Assembly (NCBI GenBank): GCA_030770425.1
Contig: JASJFT010000315.1
Span: forward strand, 1 to 40,128
Direction: 5' to 3'
DNA: 40,128 bases
Source: Darksidea phi
Lineage: Eukaryota > Ascomycota > Dothideomycetes > Pleosporales > Lentitheciaceae
Part shown: in pieces, positions 21,848 through 31,997 of the stretch
How positions within the stretch are numbered: the first letter of the stretch is position 1
Layout: each line of letters opens with the position of its first letter
Notes under the pieces: generated by a model
Database searches by the model: none
Seen by the model: only the letters and a program-made list of their open reading frames with translations
What the model was told of the DNA's origin: nothing
Made by a program: the position numbers and the translations under genes

Positions 21848-23381
21848 CTACGAAGCCCGGATGCATATGCCCTCGTCTGAAGGCTGCGCCACAGAAGCAA
21901 GAGCAGCACCATGCCCTTCATCAATGTCTCCAGCGAGTCTCTGCAGCACCATCCCCATGAAGCCACCCCAGAACCCCTCATTCCCTTCATCCCTCCCATA
22001 CCTAATCACATTCCGCCAAAGCCTCAGCGCCCGAAAGATGCCGCTAACACTCCTCGTCTCGCAGAGACCTAACGAGCCAACCTCCGGTCCCAGAATATAT
22101 ACCGTGTCCTTCTCTTCTGATGCTATATACGCAAAATAAACGTACGTCTCATGTCCGACGATAGCGAAGCAGGGTTCCACGAGGCTGCTCTTATCTACTA
22201 GTCCTACGCGCCGCGCAAGCTGCATCTTCTTCCGTAGACTGGCTGCCATCCATACGCTGAGTTGGTATTCGGCTTCTGTGTGATCGCCGCTGGCAGGCTT
22301 GACCTCTACGCAGGAGAAGAGGGCGGTCGTCTTCGTGAATGCGTCGACCATATGGCTTACGACGGGGTTACCTGCAGTTCTCAGGCGACCGTATACGTCT
22401 TCGAAGCCTGGGGATGGCATGTGGGAGAAGGAGAGTGTGAAGTCAGCTTTGCGATCTAGGAGGCGGGGTTTTCCAGAGACGTCGGGGGCGGATGAAAGGA
22501 ATTCAGTAGCGATGGCCTGGGATTGTCTGCTCGGAGATCAGCATTGTACCAACGAAGCAAAGGGTTACGTACATGCTCTGAAGCCAGAGTTTCTCCTTCC
22601 CTTCAAGCCTCATCGCAAGCTTCACCAGTGGCTGGAACACGTCCATGCACCATGCGTTCTCATCGCGGCCCCTCGACTGGCACGCTCGCGCGTTCAGCCA
22701 GATCTTCTTCACCTTCCGCAGCACATACGCTAGTCTTTCACGCTCCTCGCCGCCAACGTCCGGATCCGAGACGCTACGCGCCGTGCTCTGGTCCCAGGCA
22801 TGACGCTCAATCCTTTGGTATCCAAAGTCCTGGTCTTCCTCGATTGGCTCCCGCAACCACCCCGGTATCCAACCGCTGTCCAGCCCGTCTTCCAGTCGCT
22901 CCATGACATCCCTCACTCTCCGCGGCGGCGGTGTCTTCAGCCCTGAACTCGGTGCCGTTATCGTCGGAGGAGATGCGGAAGCCAGTACAGCGATGTTATC
23001 GCGGGACGGGCTGTTTGCTCGGCGAGGGCTTCTGGTGCCGGCTTGGCTGCTAGGTGGACTGAAGGTATTCCTCTCATTGAGCATGAGCGCGCTCGCATTT
23101 GAGGCCGCTCCGGCTGCCGATACGCTGTGGGTAGGCAGGACTTCGGTGTCGGTATCGCGTCTCGCACGCTTGGGACTGTTGGTGCGTGTCGACATTGTAT
23201 AGGTTACGGGTACGGACGTCACACACTTCCGCTTCAGCGATAGGCCGTTCTCAGGCGTCGACGGCGGGGAGAGAGCGTTCGTCCAGGCTGAAGCCGGTTC
23301 GGAGAGCTGCTGGATCCAGTCTTCCACGCGTGATGTCTTCGCAGCAGCAATTGAGGGTGACAATGGCGGCGTCGTAGCCAT
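21848..23381 (-). CDS. PD-(D/E)XK nuclease-like protein (PDDEXK_12 type)
   Basis: Two exons, 23381-22573 and 22526-21848, with a 46-nt intron (GTACGT...GAGCAG); 495 residues. The N-terminal third is disordered and basic (SPKRARRDTDTE). The conserved region starts near VRDVMERLEDGLDSGWIPGW and continues through ENAWCMDVFQPLVKLAM, LLDRKADFTLSF and FTKTTALFSCVEVKP, then GDHTEAEYQLSVWMAASL and PCFAIVGHETYVYFAY. The E-x-K in VEVKP is the likely catalytic pair of the PD-(D/E)XK fold, and the Asp of RKADF a candidate metal ligand. Choosing the acceptor at GAGCAG rather than the nearby CCCAG keeps the frame and yields IQSQAIATEF, matching the paralogue. The fungal family is named as nuclease-like from its fold; substrate and role are unknown. 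It lies between two broken relatives on the same strand and is the only intact copy here. Confidence 0.8.
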
Positions 23382-24012
23382 AATGGTCGGGCTGTATGGC
23401 GGTTGCCTGCCTGCGGGGTTTGATGCAAGACACTTAACGCGGCTAGAGCACGCTTAGTTGTGTTGTCTTGGAAACGAAGGGACAGGGGTCGTTAGAGAGA
23501 ACGTTTTCGCAACCACGAAAGTGCAGCAACTGAGCAATGTATCTGGGGCGGCGCGATGTATTCAAAGCCAATTAAACTTCAGATTATGTGCTGAAGCCTC
23601 CACGGCGAAATAGGTGTACATCAGTGCTTTCAGTGGAAGTGCTTCCAGCGAAGTTTTGATGTTCCTGTCCGTGCATGACCTTACCTAAAGGGGATTGGCA
23701 GCTCGGCATATCGGCAAAATAGCCTGCCGTGACACTAGCGGTTGGGAACGCCTTACAAAGCTTAGCTCGGTACAAACCTACATTCAACTTTAGAAGAATA
23801 GCTTTGCTAACAACACATGCCCAGGAACCCGCTATAGTGGCAAGCCAACACAAGGTCTGTACTGGTGCGGCTCGGCCGTCCTCCCTGCTAGCGGTGGCAA
23901 AATCAAGTACCAGGTTGTTGATGTGATCTTGCAATCCATCCTACATATCCGGCAACTTTCTTGGATGCTCAAATGGACACAAATAATCGTGTCATAAAGA
24001 GGTCGGCACCTA
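23382..24012. other. intergenic, contains a dispersed 34-bp repeat
   Basis: Upstream of the intact PDDEXK-like gene and downstream of a broken relative. It carries the second copy of the 34-bp repeat at 23,865-23,898. Short open frames show no recognisable content. Confidence 0.5.
23865..23898 (+). repeat. dispersed 34-bp repeat, copy 2
   Basis: Same orientation as 14,913-14,946 and identical to it except two C/T sites. It lies about 115 bp beyond the broken end of the 24,013-24,388 pseudogene fragment, so a transposon or recombination event could have used it. Confidence 0.7.
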
Positions 24013-24388
24013 TCAGGTCTGCAGTGCCCGAATACGCGGCACAACGGCCGTAGGGACGTATCCGCCCGCTGCGGCCAGCGGGTGGAGGGATATGGGCGGG
24101 TGTGCGGTTGTAAGGCTCATCATGCTCCCCACTGACGCGCTTTGGGTGGGCGTAATGGGCTCATCGCAGTCAACGCGTGGCCGTTTGGAGGGCTGTGTAG
24201 GCGTGATCGCTCCATGGGGCATGGATATGAGTCGCTGTGTCGGCGGCGCTTGGACGGGCGCGGGTGCGAAAAGGCGGCTTCAGCGTCGCTTTCGAAATTT
24301 GCGGAGTCGCGCAACCATGCGTTGATGCGCTCTGTAGCGGCGAGGACGGGGGGTGAACAGGAGGCGGATGCGTTGCATGTTGAGCCAT
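24013..24388 (-). pseudogene. N-terminal fragment of a third PDDEXK_12-like gene
   Basis: The minus strand encodes ATERINAWLRDSANFESDAE followed by HPRPSKRRRHSDSYP. The matching continuation TQPSKRPRVDCDEPITPTQS then ASVGSMMSLTT lies in a different frame, so at least one frameshift separates them. A possible ATG (MAQHATHPPP, at 24,388) is in yet another frame. The SKRPRVDCDE...PTQSASVG pattern parallels SPKRARRDTDTE...PTHSVSAAG in the intact neighbour. Nothing of the nuclease core follows before the sequence changes near 24,010. It is probably a truncated duplicate; the family call rests on the head region only. Confidence 0.55.
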
Positions 24389-24559
24389 GTATGCGATGTG
24401 GTTATTGTTATGGGAGAGGTGTGCAGGAGGTGATGGCGTGCATCATTCCTGTCAGCCTCCCAGCCTCTTCTCAACCCACCACCTAACCCAGCTTAACAAC
24501 GGTGCGGGAGGTTGCATGTACAACCCCGGCAAAGTGCGTTTCTGCACACGATAATCAAT

Positions 24560-25494
24560 CCGCCCCGATCGCAGATATTACCCAATATGCAGCAAAGCCG
24601 GAGGCTTATGACAGACTCTCCGCAGCCCAGGTAGGGGATTTTTTCAAAAAGCACGAAGCTATCACATAGGATGATTGCGACAGCCTTTCCGCCGACATTT
24701 TAAATAGCACCGTCTCTCCCACACCAGTGTAGGGTGCGACGAGCTACACTATCGCAGCCGATCATGTGTCTAAGGTGGTCCAGTTTCGGACTCAAAAGCT
24801 GGATATATGGAACTCATTGAGCTAGCAAGACAATCTTACAGAGGCTTTGTTCCCAGCTGCACAGCCCACAACACGCTGGGCACCGCACACCTGTACGTGT
24901 GGGATCTTGTCCGCGAACCGGCTTTCTGTCGAGTCCGACGCCGGTTTCTCGCACCCGGGATGGAACAGTATCTGCAGCAGACTGTACAGGACTTCGCAAA
25001 GTGTGTTAAACCGTGAGCTACGCCTTCTACCAAGTGCTTCTCGTTAACTGGAAACGTAAAACAAAAATACCTTCTTCGCTTCGGCGTGGATTAACCGACA
25101 AGCAATCGAGCCACCCCTTGGCTTATACGACAAATATTCTCAGACGCTCGACACACTTTCTCAGAGCCTACCCGAATGATTCCTTCCAAAGCTGGAAGAG
25201 ATCCGTCAGTTACTTCCGCTCCTATTCCGCCGCGAGTATCCTATGGTTGTCCAGCACGATGACCTCTTAGAGAACAATATCCACGTAGATGAGGACACTG
25301 ACCGGATCATGGGTATCATTGATTGGCAAGATGCTATGATTGCCCCGTTTGGCGTCTCCCTTGGCGGCCTCGAGACCGTACTAGGCGTTCAGACCGGGAG
25401 CACCTGGCACCTCCATCATGACCATGTCAGCCTCAGGAAACAGTTCTGGGATACATTTTATGGGGCACGGCGATCGTCTGAAGACAGGAACTAG
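24560..25494 (+). pseudogene. APH/phosphotransferase-family kinase pseudogene with RIP-like stops
   Basis: One reading frame shows YDRLSAAQVGDFFKKHEAIT, stop, DDCDSLSADILNSTVSPTPV, stop, GATSYTIAADHVSKVVQFRT. After a 2-nt shift near 24,805 it continues with MELIELARQSYRGFVPS and FCRVRRRFLAPGMEQYLQQT. A probable intron near 25,000-25,070 lacks a clear acceptor. The C-lobe (FASAWINRQAIEPPLGLY, YPMVVQHDDLLENNIHVDED, IMGIIDWQDAMIAPFG) is readable to 25,494 apart from a TGA at 25,177. QHDDLLENN is the APH catalytic loop (HxDxxxxN) and DWQD the metal-binding Asp region. The stops at 24,667 (TAG) and 24,730 (TAG) sit where Gln is expected, and TGA 25,177 where Arg is expected. All three are single C-to-T changes, as RIP makes. 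Confidence 0.8.
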
Positions 25495-26290
25495 GGTATT
25501 ATACGGGATAGGCGCGAACGCTAGCAGCAGCAGAGGAACGGCAACGCATTCCAGAAATTGGGGGTTATACGGGAACTCTCCTAATACGAGTGTCTGACGA
25601 CAGGAACTGGGGGAAGAGTCACCCCTGCGTGCGTTTGCGCTGACGCCAAACCAACGTTAGCCGAGCGTTCTTCCCTGCGGCACCCCGAAATCTAAATGGT
25701 TCTGGAGTAAGACCATTTTAAAATCAGGCACTTGATTTTTAGTAAGTGTGCAAGTAGCCGGGGGTCTTCAAGTTCATCATCTCATGACTCCGAAATATGG
25801 CAGGGTTAAATGCACACGCAGTTCAATTGGCCAATACGGTTGAGCCATTTATATATGAACTCTATTCAGGACATGGGGGCGTCGCATAAATAATTAAGCA
25901 TAACTACGGAAACCTGTAACGGGGCGGAACGGTTCCGGCAAATCTGTTAACTTGATAAATAGGGAAGGTGACAAACACCTAGGCGCGGAAGAGTTCCGAA
26001 TGCTTCAAGAGTTTGACCTCAAGGTTAAGGGCATACCCTATGGGCCGCACAACCGGAAAATAAAGAAGGCTATTAGTCGATGACCTCTAGTATCGTATCA
26101 GGGCCACCCTTGAAAGGAAGACGGGCTTTAAGCCTGTTACAGGCCTGATGGTAAATTCTATATAAGCTAGCTACTCTAATATCTTGTATACAGCCTCCTA
26201 AGATCGCGTTTATCGACAGACCCGCCCGGCCCTCCTCGAATTTCTTCCCCTATCTTCAACTATTGCGGTCAGAGACCAATAACGCAGAAA
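25495..26290. other. intergenic upstream of the amidohydrolase gene
   Basis: A short imperfect duplication is visible: GACAGGAACT followed by GGG-rich sequence and TTATACGGGA occurs near 25,483-25,511 and again in pieces near 25,564-25,613. TATA-like tracts occur near 25,848 and 26,159. No gene is supported. Confidence 0.5.
26159..26166 (+). promoter_or_regulatory. possible TATA box of the amidohydrolase gene
   Basis: TATATAAG lies about 125 bp before the start codon at 26,291, a plausible distance for a fungal core promoter with a short 5' leader. Sequence match only. Confidence 0.35.
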
Positions 26291-28036
26291 ATGCTTTTCG
26301 ATCTTTTAATCGCGGCAGCATTGTTGTTCGGTGCATCTTCTGGAACCATCGTGACCAAGCCCTTCAGGGACCGCATCGCAACAAGATTAACGGGGGGCGC
26401 AGACCTCATCGTCCGCAATGCTAAGGTATTTACCGCTGCCGAGTGTGCGCCGTCTAATGCCACGGGCTTCGCTATTAAGGACGGAGTATTCATCGCGGTC
26501 ACACGCAACGACACCGAGCTCGATATCTTTACGTCGAATAAAACAACTGTAATCGACATGGACGGAGGCTCGGCGGTCCCTGGCCTTTTCGATACGCACA
26601 TCCACCATATAGGGGGTGGCAAGATGCTCTTGAGACAGCTGGAATTTTCGTCGGCGCTCTCGCTCGATGATGTGCTGAAGACGATCGATTCCTATGCCAG
26701 CAACCTCACCCAAGGCGCTTGGGTGACCGGTGGCAGTTGGGGAAGCACCCTTATCCCCCAGCTCTCTAATGTCAATGCCCGCTACCGTCTGGACAATGTC
26801 TCCCATGGCCATCCCGTCTTCCTCGCCGACGATAGCCATCATAACGCCTGGGCGAACACTGCTGCGCTCAAAGCCGCCAACATTCCCCTCAACGGCGGCA
26901 GCAACCTAACCTCTGGCACTATTCTTGACCCAAACACGGGAGAGGTCACGGGGTTGCTGGTCGAGGCTGCCACCGGACCTGTTGGCGCGGCCCAAGCTGC
27001 GGCCGAGCCGGACACTCTGGAAGACCTCAAGGAGTACGGCTTGAGAGCATGGGAACTGCTCCACTCGTATGGCGTCACAGCCATCCAGGACGCCGCGGTG
27101 GCTGAGTCCAGTCTCGACGCCATGGTCTCGCTTGACAAGGAGGGTAAGCTCAAGGGGTGGATTTCCACTTGCCTCGCCATGAGCGGCAGCATGGCGGGCA
27201 GCATCGACGAAGCTGCATTCGACGCGCATGCCCGTGAGGTCAACCGCGACCGCGTGCGCACCGACTTTACCAAGCTGGTTCTTGATGGTGTACCCCCAAC
27301 TAAGACGGGAGCGTTTCTTACTGCTTATCTCTCATCAGAGAACGGAACCGAATCCTACGGCTTAGTGTACAACACAACCGCAGAACTCGTCGAGACACTC
27401 CGAAGATATCGTCAGTCCGGTCGTCACACCAAGATCCACTGCACTGGAGACTGGTCCGTGCAAGTAGCCATGGACGCCTTCGAGGCGCTGCGCAAGGAGG
27501 GCTCCACGCAGACGTACCAGATTGCGCACGGCCAATTCGTTACGCCCGAGGATCGCATGCGGATGAAAGCACTTGACGTCGTGGCCGAAGTTTCACCCTT
27601 CATCTGGTATCCCGGCATCATTCCTCAATCCATAGCCGCCGTCCTGCCGGAGGCAGTTGCCTCACACATGCAGCCCAACCGCGACTTGCTAGATCTCGGC
27701 GTGCTCGTGGCCGGCGGCTCTGACTGGGCTGTGAGCGCGGTCCCAAACCCGTGGGAAGGCATCGGGGGCCTCGTAACTCGCCAGGACCCGACGGGCCAGT
27801 TCCCGGGCACGCTGTGGGCCGAGCAAGCCGTCTCCGTCGAGGAAGGTCTACGTATCTTCACCATCAACGGCGCCAAGGCGGCACACCTCGACGACGTTGT
27901 GGGCTCCATTGAGGTTGGCAAGGCTGCCAACTTCGTTTTCCCTGACCGCGATCCCTTCACGGTTCCGACGGAAGAGCTTGGGAGTACCAAGGTACTGAAG
28001 ACGTATGTCGCTGGCGAGTTAGTTTACTCTGCCTAA
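26291..28036 (+). CDS. secreted amidohydrolase family 3 (YtcJ-like) metal-dependent hydrolase
   Basis: A single 581-residue exon. The start ATG is followed by a hydrophobic LLIAAALLFGASSG segment that reads as a signal peptide (about residues 1-18), so the enzyme is probably exported. The amidohydrolase core follows: DLIVRNAKVFTA, VPGLFDTHIHHIGGG (metal-binding HxH at 103/105), LADDSHHNAWANTAAL, and THxxxC-type TKIHCTGDW near 380. Then come IAHGQFVTPED near 413, VAGGSDWAVS near 477 with the likely catalytic Asp, and the terminal composite-sheet segment GSIEVGKAANFVFPDRDPF. These blocks match PF07969 enzymes, which hydrolyse C-N bonds of varied substrates; this one's substrate cannot be told. 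Several N-x-S/T sites (NAT, NLT, NGT, NTT) fit secretion. Length is normal and no lesion is seen. It is the best-preserved single gene in the window, flanked on both sides by kinase fragments. Confidence 0.9.
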   Translation: MLFDLLIAAALLFGASSGTIVTKPFRDRIATRLTGGADLIVRNAKVFTAAECAPSNATGFAIKDGVFIAVTRNDTELDIFTSNKTTVIDMDGGSAVPGLFDTHIHHIGGGKMLLRQLEFSSALSLDDVLKTIDSYASNLTQGAWVTGGSWGSTLIPQLSNVNARYRLDNVSHGHPVFLADDSHHNAWANTAALKAANIPLNGGSNLTSGTILDPNTGEVTGLLVEAATGPVGAAQAAAEPDTLEDLKEYGLRAWELLHSYGVTAIQDAAVAESSLDAMVSLDKEGKLKGWISTCLAMSGSMAGSIDEAAFDAHAREVNRDRVRTDFTKLVLDGVPPTKTGAFLTAYLSSENGTESYGLVYNTTAELVETLRRYRQSGRHTKIHCTGDWSVQVAMDAFEALRKEGSTQTYQIAHGQFVTPEDRMRMKALDVVAEVSPFIWYPGIIPQSIAAVLPEAVASHMQPNRDLLDLGVLVAGGSDWAVSAVPNPWEGIGGLVTRQDPTGQFPGTLWAEQAVSVEEGLRIFTINGAKAAHLDDVVGSIEVGKAANFVFPDRDPFTVPTEELGSTKVLKTYVAGELVYSA

Positions 28037-28223
28037 TGTGAATTTTGCTGCGGGATGATTAGCTGGGTAGCCTTGGCTATGTCACAGGCTGGGGCCTAAG
28101 TGGCATTATCGGCCTATGCCGATATAGATTAGTGGCGGCCACGGGCCCACCTCGTGTACTTCTCTAACCTTTCGCTCGTTCTTCTCCTTTCTTCCCTAGC
28201 TAGTTTATTAATAGTATTAGTTC

Positions 28224-28469
28224 TTGTCTATTCATTCTCTCGGGCTGGCGCACAATGACCTAAATCCATCGAACATCATGCTCAAGCATGGAGAACCTAT
28301 CATCATTGACTTTGGTTCCTGCCAGCCTTTCGGGAAAGCTCTGGTCTCAGCAGGCACGCCTGGATGGGTGGATATGGACTGTACTACTTCTGCGCTACGG
28401 AATGATGAGGTTGCTTTGGATAGGATTCGGACATGGCTGATGGAAAGGTCCCTTGAGTCGTCTATATGA
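28224..28469 (+). pseudogene. protein kinase C-lobe fragment
   Basis: The frame reads SIHSLGLAHNDLNPSNIMLK then PIIIDFGSCQPFGKAL, AGTPGWVD, and NDEVALDRIRTWL, ending in a stop at 28,469. HNDLNPSN is the catalytic loop (HxDxxxxN) and DFG the metal-binding motif, with the GTPGWVD activation-segment end. The ATP-binding lobe is missing: upstream the frame closes at once, after a CT-rich tract that resembles the end of an intron (TTCTTCCCTAG near 28,200), and no ATG starts the frame. I take it as a truncated fungal protein kinase, though an exon of an undetected spliced gene is not fully excluded. Confidence 0.65.
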
Positions 28470-29263
28470 GAGGGTTCTAGCTAGCAACTGTAGATCCTCA
28501 TCGTTTCAATGCAAGGTAAGACGTGTCGGACGATCGAAGGAGAGCGAATATACAATTCGAGAGGGTCGTTCGGGTTTAGCGGTAGAGAAGAAACCGCTAG
28601 GCGGATTCGTGCGGTAATTTGCGAGAACGGAGGCGTGGCAGTTTGAAGGCAATACAAAAAGGAGTTCCGTCGTGCCGCGTACAATCCGAAGGCGCCGTTG
28701 AAGCGCAAGGGCAACCACGCAAACTCACCAGCAGGCTGCCCGCCCACCCAGCGAAGTCACCACGCTGCAAGCTATCACCCGGAAAGGCGACTTAGAACGA
28801 CCGCACCTTGTAAGTGTATTGCAGGGTACATATATTGCTGCATGCGGCCGTTTGTATCAAGATCATCGCCACCTGACCACACACCTGCAGATTGCACCAG
28901 ACCAGAGAAGCGCTTATCAGCCTCAAGGGCCCCATCTACATCGACCTCCTCAGTAGTTAACGGCACTTGCCCAACTGCGTGGCGCTCAAGCTAAAGTCCT
29001 ACACCTACTCCTTCTTTCTCCTCATGGATTGTGGACAGTGAGGTATTAACACAACACATTGAATTCAAACTGGAAAGAAGAAAATCGCAGATTCAGCAGT
29101 ACCGCCGCTTGCGTCCGACAACGGTAACTAGTCCCAAACACCGGATGCCCGTCACTGCTCGTGCGGATACACTGGGTTCGCAGTTACTGCGAAGTGGCTT
29201 GTGACTTGATGGCTGTCGCAAGGGATACAGCCGAGCCCGATGTAAATGGTGAGATGTAAGTCG
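28470..29263. other. intergenic, no supported gene
   Basis: Minus-strand open frames at 28,481-28,747 have no recognisable motif or splice continuity. Nothing else is seen. Confidence 0.45.
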
Positions 29264-29770
29264 TTACTTCGTCTTTTTCTTCTTCTTGGAGCTGCTGGAC
29301 TCAGTCTGGATCGTTGTGGCCGGGGTGATTGGCTGGACGCTTGGCTGGCTGTCTGGTGTTATTTCTTCATCGGCTAAGCTATAATCTTCGAGTTGTTGGG
29401 ACAATTCTGAGCGTGAAGAGGCCAGTTCTGGATCCTGAGTTTGAAGTTCGGGTTGTTCGGAGACTGTAATTCAAGTCGGCGGGGAGCATGTCGATAACGG
29501 AACAGATCCTTGAGAAGCGCTCAGGAAGCCACAAATCGTAGATATTCCGGACAAAAGTGTATGCCGTCCACCGATTATCACCCTGTTCTGTCTTTGAAAT
29601 GTCAAACTTGGCAATTGGATGTCGGTAGAACGTGAAGTCTCTCCCATTAACAACAGCATAATGTCCCCAGACTCTTACATACTCATCGCTATGAGAGATT
29701 GAAAAGCCGTTAATTTCTCGATGAAGCTCGTCCTCTCGAAAGAAAGTGGCCAGGCTGCGATGAATGAATC
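29264..29770 (-). pseudogene. C-terminal remnant of a DUF7924-type protein
   Basis: The minus strand reads FREDELHREINGFSISHSDE, YVRVWGHYAVVNGRDFTFYR, HPIAKFDISKTEQGDNRWTA, YTFVRNIYDLWLPERFSRIC and SVIDMLPADLN. This resembles the conserved fungal domain of unknown function DUF7924, with its FYRHPI...WTAY.F..N.YD.W.P pattern. The family name is from memory. The frame is then lost. A one-base shift would give a hydrophilic tail (SEQPELQTQDPELASS) ending in KKKKKTK and stop TAA at 29,264-29,266, a typical C-terminus. Upstream, an acceptor-like ATTCATCGCAG precedes the domain, but the region 29,770-30,394 gives only broken proline/serine-rich frames. The gene appears decayed. Confidence 0.6.
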
Positions 29771-31997
29771 AAGATCTCAACTGTTGAGAGGCGAGGTGAT
29801 GACGCGAGCGGTGAAGCGGGGGACGTAGTAAGAGTGAAAAACAGCGGCGTGCACCGCGTTGGAGCTGTCGCCTGATGAAGCTTTTAGCGGTTACCGCTGA
29901 GGGAAAGAGCTGCTGTAAGAACTCACACAGAAGGGGCAGCTTGGTCGACGTCCCCACATCCCCGGACGGTAGCGGTGCGAGCCTAGCTGATTGTTTCCTG
30001 ATCAGCGATCTCTCCATGGAGTCTCCCGTGTCCCGTCGAATTCATCGCCCCAAGCTCGAGAGTGTGGCTGAGCTTGGAGACGTACTCAGAGCTTGCTTCT
30101 GCCCCATAGCTCGATCGTTTATTACCTGCTCTCCTTCCGCCGAGACCGAAGCGGTTGACTCCGCCTGCGTTGTGGTGCCCATGGGCATAGACTATGAGCG
30201 CGTCGGAACAAACGAGGGTGGGGGAGGCTGGCTGGTTGATGAGCCATCTGCAGATGACAGCGGTGTCTGTATGGGCTGAAGCCCGTTCGGAGGGCTGGTA
30301 TCAAGTCGGCGTGAAGGTGACCTGCCAGGCAAGGTAAAGATAAACACGCTCTTATGACGTTTTCGAAGGCATCTGCGGATGATAGTGGTGACATCTTAGA
30401 AACAAGGCCCTGGACATGCTTGGGGGTGGAGGGAACCAGAACAGGTACAGCCAGGAACGCTGTGCGTCACTCTCAACCCGTCATCGATCACGCGGCGCCG
30501 CTGAATCATCAACCACCGCGCGACAACTAACTAACTAACGCGCATCTTAATGGTGATTAAGAAATCGGTATAGGAAGCAGATATAGTGGACTAATTATCG
30601 AGCCCTGTCCACCCCGCCATTAGCGTCATACTTGTAACGTTCAATTGCACGGACCAGCGGAACAGGCCGGGGTGCCGGTGATGTTTGCACGTGAAAATGA
30701 CATGCTCGCGAGAAATAGCACACGACCCAAGACACGGAATCGACTTAAGCCAGTAGTTACACGCTGGCCGCATCGTAGCAACAACGTTGTCCTTGCATGT
30801 CTGCCGCCATCAATTCTTTCTCGACCGCTCTAATATCATCGAGTACTTCGCCTGCAGAAGTGTATTAGATAGCGCGCGTATTTTATATATCTATCTACTA
30901 TATATTTTATTGTAGCGTTGTGGAACTATCCGCTGAAAAGCTGTCGCGATTTTGGTGGGGTTGCCGGATGGACTGATATGGCCGGATGACTGATAGAACA
31001 CGTTATTGTATGGAGCTCTACAGCTTCCAGTTTGGCTAGGGTAGTTAGTGTCAACTCGGATTGTCTGAGTAGGGCATTGCGGCATATCTCTTTTGAGAAG
31101 GTTGTGTCAAGGACCATCACTTGATACTGTTGTGCCGCAGTAGCCGCCTGGAAATACAACAGCATTGTTCTGGACTCGCATGTGGAGGCTGCGCGAAGGC
31201 TGATACGTCGATTCGATGCTGTGCCGCAACCTTGCCTAGGTAAGGAGTGGGATAATCTAACTCCTGTGCCGTAGCGGTTGCTAAAGATAGGATGGGAAGG
31301 GGTGTTCGATACTTTGTCCTGCATGTATGGGTAGCATCTCTTTGCATCTGGTAATTTAGCGCTGGACTTAAGACACAGTTACGGCCGTGGGGAAGGAGCA
31401 ATATTTGAATATCTAACAATATAACACTTCCAAACACGGTGCTTTCACCGGCCGCGGTCAAGTAGCCGGTAAGGATCTACCTGAAAGCTGCCTACCTTCG
31501 CCTATTGCGCCTGTAGCGTGAAGAATTATGCTGCGTTACTAGATGCAAAGATTTTCTATAAATGCTATACCGCAATATTGCTTAGAAGCTAGAGAGCGGG
31601 GTACAAAGCATTGCACAGGCATGATTTCCGGGAGGCTGGTAAGGACTGCTTTCCGCGGGCTTTCTGACTGGATGGTAGGAGAGCTTGGGGTGATAGCCAA
31701 GATTCACTTCGCCACTGCGCTATTCTGCCTGATTCCATAAATGGATTGACATACATGATGTAGGATATCGATTTCCTAGGTTCCCAGTTCTGTAGTAGTC
31801 AGACGCGCGACTGGCGATAGGAATGCGGATGACTGTTTGCGAATGGGTGTAGCTATTCCGGATCATGAAGTATAAGATGGCTTCGTCGTTATATTTCATT
31901 CCATAGCATCCACCTGCTATTGATACCTTCCTGTACTTTCACTTCGTTGCTTTATCTACTTTGCTAAGCAAATACGTTTCGAGAAATTTTTGAAACA
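29771..31997. other. long intergenic stretch, no convincing gene
   Basis: The minus strand from 30,394 to 29,800 has short proline/serine-rich open pieces (SPSRRLDTSPPNGLQPIQTP) that could be the ruined head of the DUF7924 gene. At 30,926-31,461 two overlapping minus frames of 114 and 132 codons are open but match nothing I know. At 31,543-31,740 a plus frame of 65 codons is likewise unrecognised. None has clear splice partners. Confidence 0.4.
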
